The position numbers were made by a program, and so were the translations under genes. The notes below the pieces were generated by a model. It had not been told where the DNA came from. It did not search any database and saw only the letters and a list, made by a program, of their open reading frames with translations. DNA of 64,000 nt from Lutimaribacter salitolerans (lineage in GTDB: Bacteria; Pseudomonadota; Alphaproteobacteria; Rhodobacterales; Rhodobacteraceae), in assembly GCF_042677865.1 (NCBI RefSeq), contig NZ_JBHUDD010000053.1:62001-126000 (forward strand), written 5' to 3'. The first letter of the stretch is position 1. Each line of letters starts with the position of its first letter. Below, one piece after another: positions 60,936 to 64,000 of the stretch.

Positions 60936-60984
60936 CAAACTCCATCAGAATGGAGTTTGCACGCGTTTTCACAGGAAAACGCGT
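60936..60984. repeat. Paired hairpin repeat (copy 2), xsc-tauE gap
   Basis: Hairpin 1 CAAACTCCAT-CAGA-ATGGAGTTTG (60936-60959) and hairpin 2 ACGCGTTTTC-ACAG-GAAAACGCGT (60961-60984), just after the xsc stop and 30 bp before the next start. Hairpin 2 is the same as at 10990-11010; hairpin 1 differs in sequence but has the same shape, as if only structure is conserved. Confidence 0.75.
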
Positions 60985-61014
60985 GATCGCGCCCTCGCAG
61001 GCCGACACGCCCGA

Positions 61015-61764
61015 ATGATCCTCGCGCTGGACCTGTCGCCCGGCGCGCTGGCCTTTCTGGCGGCGGTGGTTTTCATCGCCGGTGTGGCGCGTGGTTTCAC
61101 CGGATTTGGCGCGTCGGCCACAATCATGGCGCTGGCCACGTGGATGATTGCACCCATCGGCCTGATCCCGATCTGCCTGCTGCTGGAACTGACGGCGTCA
61201 ACCCTGCTGCTGCGCGGCGGTTTTGGCCCCGCGGACAAGCCATTGGCGGTGACGCTGGTGGCAGCGGCATTTCTGGGCGTGCCGCTGGGGCTGCACCTGA
61301 CCAAGACAATGGATACCGAGGTCTCAAGCATCATCGCCCTGACACTGGTCTGCGGGCTGGCCGCGATGCAACTGGCGCGGATTCCGCTGCCGGTGGGGCC
61401 GGGGCGCGCGGGGGCTGCGGTGGTGGGCTTTGCCGCCGGGATCGTGAACGGTCTGGCCTCGATCGGCGGGCTGGTCCATGCGCTCTATCTGATGGCGCGC
61501 AACCTGCCCGCCCGCAACATGCGTGGCACGATGATCGTGATCATCCTGCTCAGCGGCTCGGTCACGCTGCTGTGGCAGGGGCTGATGGGGGTGATGACCG
61601 CGCAGGCGGCCTTGCGCTTTGCTGTACTGTTGGTGCCCTTTGCGGCGGGCCTGTGGCTGGGCCGTCACCATTTCACCCCGGAGAACGAGCGGCATTACCG
61701 TCCGGTCAGCCTGGCTCTTTTGGTCGCTCTGGCCGGGATCGGGCTTGTTCGTCAGCTTTTGTAG
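61015..61764 (+). CDS. tauE: TauE/SafE family sulfite exporter
   Basis: 249 residues and about eight membrane helices. FIAGVARGFTGFGASATIMALATW and the second-half repeat GIVNGLASIGGLVHALYLMARNL match the DUF81/TauE family. Lying just behind xsc and before soeA, it probably exports the sulfite that Xsc releases. The start has only a weak ribosome site. Confidence 0.88.
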   Translation: MILALDLSPGALAFLAAVVFIAGVARGFTGFGASATIMALATWMIAPIGLIPICLLLELTASTLLLRGGFGPADKPLAVTLVAAAFLGVPLGLHLTKTMDTEVSSIIALTLVCGLAAMQLARIPLPVGPGRAGAAVVGFAAGIVNGLASIGGLVHALYLMARNLPARNMRGTMIVIILLSGSVTLLWQGLMGVMTAQAALRFAVLLVPFAAGLWLGRHHFTPENERHYRPVSLALLVALAGIGLVRQLL

Positions 61765-61793
61765 CGCGATAGTCCCACGGAACCGGAGGAAGC

Positions 61794-64000
61794 ATGACCC
61801 AGCCAAAGCTCGACACCTCGCCCAAGGTTTCCGACGAGGTGCGCAAGACGACCTGCTACATGTGCGCCTGCCGATGCGGCATCGACGTGCACATGAAGGG
61901 CGGCAAGGTCGCCTATATCGAAGGCAACCGCGATCATCCGGTGAACCGCGGCGTGCTCTGTGCCAAGGGCTCGGCGGGCATCATGCAGGTCAACGCGCCT
62001 GCCCGCCTGCGCGCGCCGCTGAAACGGGTCGGCCCGCGCGGATCCGGCGAGTTTGAGGAGATTTCGTGGGACGAGGCGCTGGAACTGGCCACAGGCTGGC
62101 TCGAACCCCTGCGCGACAAGAGCCCCGAAAAGCTGGCCTTCTTCACCGGACGCGACCAGAGCCAGAGTTTCACCGGCTGGTGGGCGCAGCAGTTCGGCAC
62201 GCCCAATTTCGCGGCCCACGGCGGGTTTTGTTCGGTCAACATGGCGGCCGCCGGCATCTACACCATGGGCGGCGCGTTCTGGGAATTCGGCCAGCCGGAT
62301 TGGGAGCATACCAAGCTGTTCATCCTGTTCGGCGTGGCCGAGGATCATGACAGCAATCCGATCAAGATGGGCATCGGACGGATCAAGGCCCGCGGCGCGC
62401 GGATCGTCGGCGTGAACCCCATCCGCACCGGATACAACGCCGTGGCCGATGACTGGCTGGGCATCACGCCGGGCACCGATGGCCTGCTGATCCTGTCGCT
62501 GGTGCATCTGCTGCTCAAGGCCGGCAAGATCGATCTGGACTATCTGGCGCGCTATACCAATGCGCCGGTGCTGGTGAACGGCGATCCCAAATCGCCCGAT
62601 CACGGCCTGTTGTTGCGCGACGAACAGGGCCGCGAACTGGTGATCGACCGCGAAACCGGGCGGCTGACCCCGTTCGATCAACCCGGTGTGCGCCCCGACC
62701 TGTCCGCCACGCACAGGCACGCAGGGATAACCCACCGCCCGGTGTTTCACCTGCTGGCCGAGCGCTATCTTGACGAAAAATACGCCCCCGAAAACGTGGC
62801 GGGGGAAACCGGCATCGCGGCGCAGAAGATCCGCGCGCTGGCCAATGAAATTGCCCGCACAGCCTTTGACGACCCGGTGACCCTGCACCGCGAATGGACC
62901 GATTTTCGCGGCGAGACGCACCAGACCATGACCGGCCGTCCGGTCAGCTTTCACGCCATGCGCGGCATCAGCGCCCATTCCAACGGGTTCCAGACCGCGC
63001 GCGCGCTGCACATGCTGCAAATCCTGCTGGGCGCGGTGGAAACCCCCGGCGGGATGCGGTTCAAACCGCCCTACCCCAAACCCGCCACCGCCCATCCCAA
63101 GCCCCATTGCGGCGTCACCCCCGGCGCTCCGCTGGATGGTCCGCACCTGGGCTATGTGCAGGGGCCCGATGACCTGTGCCTGACGCCCGATGGTTCGCCT
63201 GCGCGCATCGACAAGGCCTATACCTGGGACAACCCGATGTCGGCCCACGGGCTGATGCATATGGTGATTTCCAACGCCCACGCGGGCGATCCCTACCGCA
63301 TCGACACGCTGTTCATGTACATGGCCAACATGTCGTGGAATTCATCCATGAACACCGGCGGCGTGATGGAGATGCTGACCGACACGGACGAGAACGGCGA
63401 TTACGTGATCCCGCGCATCATCTATTCGGATGCGTACAGTTCCGAGATGGTCGCCTATGCCGACCTGATCCTGCCCGACACGACCTATCTGGAACGCCAC
63501 GACTGCATCAGCCTGCTGGACCGCCCGATATCCGAGGCGGATGCGGCGGCGGATGCCATCCGCTGGCCCGTGGTGCAGCCCGACCGCGACGTGCGCGGGT
63601 TTCAATCGGTACTGCTGGACCTCGGGCACCGGCTGGGCCTGCCGGGCATGACGCGCGAGGATGGCAGCCCGCGCTATGCCGATTACGCCGATTACATCAC
63701 CAACCACGAACGCAAACCCGGCATCGGCCCGCTGGCGGGCTTTCGCACCGGGGGCGACGGGCGGGGCGCACCCAACCCCGATCAGCTTCAGCGATACATC
63801 GACAACGGCGGCTTCTGGGTCAGCCACATCCCCGAAAACGCCGCCTATTACAAACCCTGGAACCGCGCCTATCAGGATTGGGCGGTGAACCTTGGCCTCT
63901 ATGACAGCCCGCAGCCCTACCTGTTCCAGCTTTACGTCGAACCGCTGCGCCGGTTCCAGCTGGCCGCCGAAGGGCACGGCGACCGCCAGCCGCCCGACCA
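61794..64000 (+). CDS. soeA: Sulfite dehydrogenase molybdopterin subunit SoeA, 3' end beyond the window
   Basis: 735 codons are visible from ATG 61794 (CCGGAGGAAGC ahead), with no stop. The [4Fe-4S] ligands are C21, C24, C28 and C56. C146 (HGGFCSVN) is a candidate Mo ligand. No Tat signal is seen, unlike periplasmic relatives, which fits the cytoplasmic SoeA of the SoeABC sulfite:quinone oxidoreductase. The PSR/formate-dehydrogenase-like domain order is continuous. Location after xsc and tauE supports oxidation of sulfite to sulfate. soeB and soeC should follow outside the window. Confidence 0.85.
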   Translation, partial: MTQPKLDTSPKVSDEVRKTTCYMCACRCGIDVHMKGGKVAYIEGNRDHPVNRGVLCAKGSAGIMQVNAPARLRAPLKRVGPRGSGEFEEISWDEALELATGWLEPLRDKSPEKLAFFTGRDQSQSFTGWWAQQFGTPNFAAHGGFCSVNMAAAGIYTMGGAFWEFGQPDWEHTKLFILFGVAEDHDSNPIKMGIGRIKARGARIVGVNPIRTGYNAVADDWLGITPGTDGLLILSLVHLLLKAGKIDLDYLARYTNAPVLVNGDPKSPDHGLLLRDEQGRELVIDRETGRLTPFDQPGVRPDLSATHRHAGITHRPVFHLLAERYLDEKYAPENVAGETGIAAQKIRALANEIARTAFDDPVTLHREWTDFRGETHQTMTGRPVSFHAMRGISAHSNGFQTARALHMLQILLGAVETPGGMRFKPPYPKPATAHPKPHCGVTPGAPLDGPHLGYVQGPDDLCLTPDGSPARIDKAYTWDNPMSAHGLMHMVISNAHAGDPYRIDTLFMYMANMSWNSSMNTGGVMEMLTDTDENGDYVIPRIIYSDAYSSEMVAYADLILPDTTYLERHDCISLLDRPISEADAAADAIRWPVVQPDRDVRGFQSVLLDLGHRLGLPGMTREDGSPRYADYADYITNHERKPGIGPLAGFRTGGDGRGAPNPDQLQRYIDNGGFWVSHIPENAAYYKPWNRAYQDWAVNLGLYDSPQPYLFQLYVEPLRRFQLAAEGHGDRQPPD

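Noticed and set aside
61752..63281. A 509-codon minus-strand frame opposite soeA
   Set aside because: SoeA on the plus strand has the four Fe-S cysteines and a strong ribosome site; the antisense frame has none.

Overview
The window is about 64 kb of a GC-rich chromosome from an alphaproteobacterium of the order Rhodobacterales, most likely the Roseobacter group. The evidence is the gene order mdh / sucCDA-sucB / lpdA next to mcl2-mch and sdhCDAB, which I recall from Rhodobacter and Ruegeria; three TRAP or TRAP-like uptake systems; and a taurine/sulfoacetaldehyde cluster followed by a SoeA-type sulfite dehydrogenase. I see no tRNA, rRNA, IS element, prophage or CRISPR array. Coding density is very high and most operons have ATGA-type start/stop overlaps.

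Layout. (1) 1-10,960: a catabolic locus of unknown substrate. A tightly overlapping minus-strand operon encodes a ferredoxin reductase, Rieske oxygenase alpha and beta subunits, an acyl-CoA synthetase, a thiolase and a Zn-ribbon/OB-fold protein that appears to run into an SDR domain. Next to it are a MarR regulator, a cytochrome P450 and a TRAP transporter. Two nearly identical palindromes tie these parts together. (2) 11,011-12,753: ureE-ureF-ureG with no urease structural genes beside them. (3) 13,050-16,595: a zinc-ribbon membrane protein, ftsEX and a 1-acylglycerol-phosphate acyltransferase. (4) 16,600-37,560: central carbon metabolism. The minus strand carries mdh, sucC-sucD-sucA-sucB and lpdA, with two glycosyltransferases and a MAPEG protein between. 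The plus strand carries malyl-CoA thioesterase and mesaconyl-CoA hydratase of the ethylmalonyl-CoA pathway, then sdhCDAB with three unrelated ORFs inserted between sdhA and sdhB. The sucC and sdhC upstream regions share a pair of TGTGATCACA palindromes spaced exactly 21 bp. (5) 37,720-42,565: a DUF1989 protein with a beta-keto acid cleavage enzyme, and an FNR-box-controlled operon for a Tat-exported FAD oxidoreductase, a small membrane protein and a TehA-like transporter. (6) 42,654-50,567: a probable hydroxycinnamate locus (crotonase, MarR, feruloyl-CoA-synthetase-like ligase, amidohydrolase, FAH hydrolase, TRAP DctPQM) with matching AT-rich palindromes at both promoters. (7) 50,714-64,000: a glycerate kinase, tauABC, tpa, tauR, xsc, a TauE/SafE exporter and the start of soeA, which together form a taurine to acetyl phosphate plus sulfite route with sulfite export and oxidation. 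No phosphotransacetylase gene is seen in the window.

Besides genes, the window holds three families of dispersed palindromic elements placed at gene ends: a TTCCTCTCTC / CAAATATCC 3' element followed by G-rich hairpins (three copies), a GTAGGGTGGG palindrome (three copies), and a double hairpin whose second half is GCGTTTTC-N3/4-GAAAACGC (two copies). In several cases the stop codon of the flanking gene lies inside or abuts the repeat. All family assignments come from reading the translated sequence and from remembered motifs; no database search was run.
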